Below are positions 5,285-6,372 of a stretch of DNA of 6,372 nt, in pieces (the first letter of the stretch is position 1; every line of letters begins with the position of its first letter). The notes beneath the pieces were generated by a model. That model made no database searches and was not told the DNA's origin. It saw only the letters and a list, made by a program, of their open reading frames with translations. This stretch comes from Desulfosporosinus sp. GTDB taxonomy: Bacteria > Bacillota > Desulfitobacteriia > Desulfitobacteriales > Desulfitobacteriaceae. The stretch covers positions 95,271 to 101,642 of the forward strand of contig DOPM01000054.1 in NCBI GenBank assembly GCA_003513495.1, given 5' to 3'. The position numbers and the translations under genes were made by a program.

Positions 5285-5914
5285 TTAACGGGAGTATTTC
5301 TCCACGATGAGGTGTTCTTGGATAGGCAGTTGAATATCTTCGCGAGTAGGTAGTGCAACTACAGTTCCAGCAGCAGTATTAGCATCCAAGCTCAACCAAC
5401 CGGGAACTGTACGAGAACCCAGGTTTTCGAGGAGTTGTTTCATACGTGGTGAGCTTTTACTGCCTTCTTTAACAGCGATAACTTCACCAACACGAACGGA
5501 GTAGGAAGCGATATCGACTTTTTTGCCGTTAACCGTAAAATGTCCGTGATTTACGAGTTGACGAGCTTCTGGGCGCGATGACGCAAAACCCAAGTGGAAG
5601 ACTACATTATCTAGTCTACGCTCTAAAAGTGAAAGCAAGTTTTCACCAGTTACACCTTTGCGACGAGCGGCCTCATCAAAATAACTACGGAATTGTTTTT
5701 CCATTACACCGTATAAGCGACGAGCTTTTTGTTTTTCTCGTAACTGAAGACCGAAGTCCGTAGGCTTCTTAGCTCGGGCTTGACCGTGTTGTCCAGGAGC
5801 GTAAGCACGACGGTCAATCGCACATTTCCCGGTATAACAACGCTCTCCTTTAAGGAATAACTTCATTCCTTCACGTCGGCATAAGCGACAGACTGGTCCA
5901 GTATATCTAGCCAA
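5285..5914 (-). CDS. rpsD: 30S ribosomal protein S4 (zinc-type)
   Basis: A 209-residue protein. S4 initiates 30S assembly on the 16S rRNA 5' domain and contributes to decoding accuracy. The N-terminal part carries Cys9, Cys12, Cys26 and Cys31 (CRLC and CYTGKC), the four-cysteine zinc site known from Thermus S4 and absent from the Bacillus subtilis form. The S4 RNA-binding domain spans about residues 99-160 (RRLDNVVFHLGFASSRPEAR). The start is TTG at 5912-5914, with AGGAGG about ten bases upstream. It begins 14 bases after rpsK and precedes rpoA by 69 bases, an arrangement seen in clostridia and proteobacteria, whereas Bacillus subtilis has rpsD elsewhere. S4 is a known translational repressor in both settings, but I could not identify a target site here. 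Confidence 0.98.
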   Translation of the reverse strand: MARYTGPVCRLCRREGMKLFLKGERCYTGKCAIDRRAYAPGQHGQARAKKPTDFGLQLREKQKARRLYGVMEKQFRSYFDEAARRKGVTGENLLSLLERRLDNVVFHLGFASSRPEARQLVNHGHFTVNGKKVDIASYSVRVGEVIAVKEGSKSSPRMKQLLENLGSRTVPGWLSLDANTAAGTVVALPTREDIQLPIQEHLIVEKYSR

Positions 5915-5928
5915 TGATTACACACCTC

Positions 5929-6318
5929 CTATACCCTTCTACGTTTCGGTGGCCGACAGCCATTGTGTGGAATCGGTGTCACGTCTTTAATTAAATTAAC
6001 TTCTAAACCTGCAGCTTGCAGGGCTCGAATAGCAGCTTCTCGTCCAGCTCCAGGTCCTTTTACATAACACTCAACATCTTTTAAGCCATGTTCCATTGCG
6101 ACTTTAGCACAGGTTTCTGCAGCCATTTGCGCTGCAAAAGGCGTGCTTTTACGTGATCCCTTAAAACCTAGGGAACCTGCACTAGACCAGGAGAGTGCGT
6201 TCCCGCTGGTATCCGTAATGGTCACCATGGTATTGTTGAAAGTGGATTTAATATGGGCAATTCCACTCTCAATATTTTTGCGTTCCCGGCGTTTTGTCCG
6301 GACAACTTTACGTGCCAT
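5929..6318 (-). CDS. rpsK: 30S ribosomal protein S11
   Basis: A 129-residue protein of normal length. S11 forms part of the 30S platform near the Shine-Dalgarno/anti-Shine-Dalgarno helix. Recognisable segments are GIAHIKSTFNNTMVTITD, VKGPGAGREAAIRAL, and the C-terminal DVTPIPHNGCRPPKRRRV. The ATG start at 6316-6318 is preceded by a G-rich site (GGGGGG, eight bases upstream). It follows rpsM by 18 bases and precedes rpsD by 14, in conserved alpha-operon order. Nothing unusual is seen. Confidence 0.98.
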   Translation of the reverse strand: MARKVVRTKRRERKNIESGIAHIKSTFNNTMVTITDTSGNALSWSSAGSLGFKGSRKSTPFAAQMAAETCAKVAMEHGLKDVECYVKGPGAGREAAIRALQAAGLEVNLIKDVTPIPHNGCRPPKRRRV

Positions 6319-6336
6319 CTCGGTTATCCCCCCTTA

Positions 6337-6372
6337 TTACTTTTTACGTTTTGCTCCAACAGTCTTAGCCGG
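6337..6372 (-). CDS. rpsM: 30S ribosomal protein S13, C-terminal end only
   Basis: The last 12 codons of a gene that continues beyond the window, reading PAKTVGAKRKK then TAA (6337-6339). The basic tail with KTVGAKRKK is typical of S13, which occupies the 30S head and contacts tRNA and the intersubunit bridge. Its position 18 bases upstream of rpsK matches the universal rpsM-rpsK order. The identification relies on this short tail plus synteny. Confidence 0.85.
   Translation of the reverse strand, partial: PAKTVGAKRKK

Noticed and set aside
4974..5763. Plus-strand frames of 61 codons inside rpoA and rpsD
   Set aside because: Antisense shadows of certain genes, with no independent evidence of coding.

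Overview
This window looks like a chromosomal housekeeping segment from an endospore-forming Firmicute. A clostridial member of the Peptococcaceae type (Desulfosporosinus/Desulfitobacterium-like) is my best guess. The clues are moderate-to-low GC, strong GGAGG ribosome binding sites, several TTG/GTG starts, a spore-cortex amidase gene (cwlD), and rpsD lying inside the alpha operon. The genus is inference from protein character only. Every gene I can support is on the minus strand, so transcription runs from high to low coordinates.

Layout in transcription order: (1) The end of the S10-spc-alpha ribosomal super-operon: the last 12 codons of rpsM (S13), then rpsK (S11), rpsD (S4), rpoA (RNA polymerase alpha) and rplQ (L17). 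(2) A 41-nt imperfect hairpin, then truA (tRNA pseudouridine synthase). (3) A self-contained rplM-rpsI (L13-S9) unit. It has a near-consensus sigma-A promoter (TTGACA-17-TACAAT), a roughly 116-nt leader with a duplicated 17-nt motif and foldable stems (a candidate L13 autoregulatory leader), and a clean intrinsic terminator. (4) cwlD, preceded by a weak candidate sporulation promoter. (5) Two small membrane-anchored genes whose ends overlap by 4 nt. One encodes a protein with a coiled coil and a helix-turn-helix-like tail; the other encodes a short MltG/YceG-like protein without a catalytic domain. (6) A GC-richer stretch of about 128 bp at the low-coordinate edge with short repeats and no recognisable gene.

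The ribosomal proteins, alpha subunit and TruA all serve translation and transcription capacity. CwlD makes muramic-delta-lactam in the spore cortex, the modification that germination lytic enzymes recognise. In Bacillus subtilis cwlD also lies downstream of rplM-rpsI, so that linkage is conserved. The ECF transporter genes (ecfA1-ecfA2-ecfT) that usually separate rplQ from truA in Firmicutes are missing here.

I see no mobile element, CRISPR array, tRNA or rRNA gene, defence system or toxin-antitoxin system. The points most worth a second look are the duplicated motif in the rplM leader, the uncharacterised two-gene membrane cassette after cwlD, and the repeat-like edge sequence.
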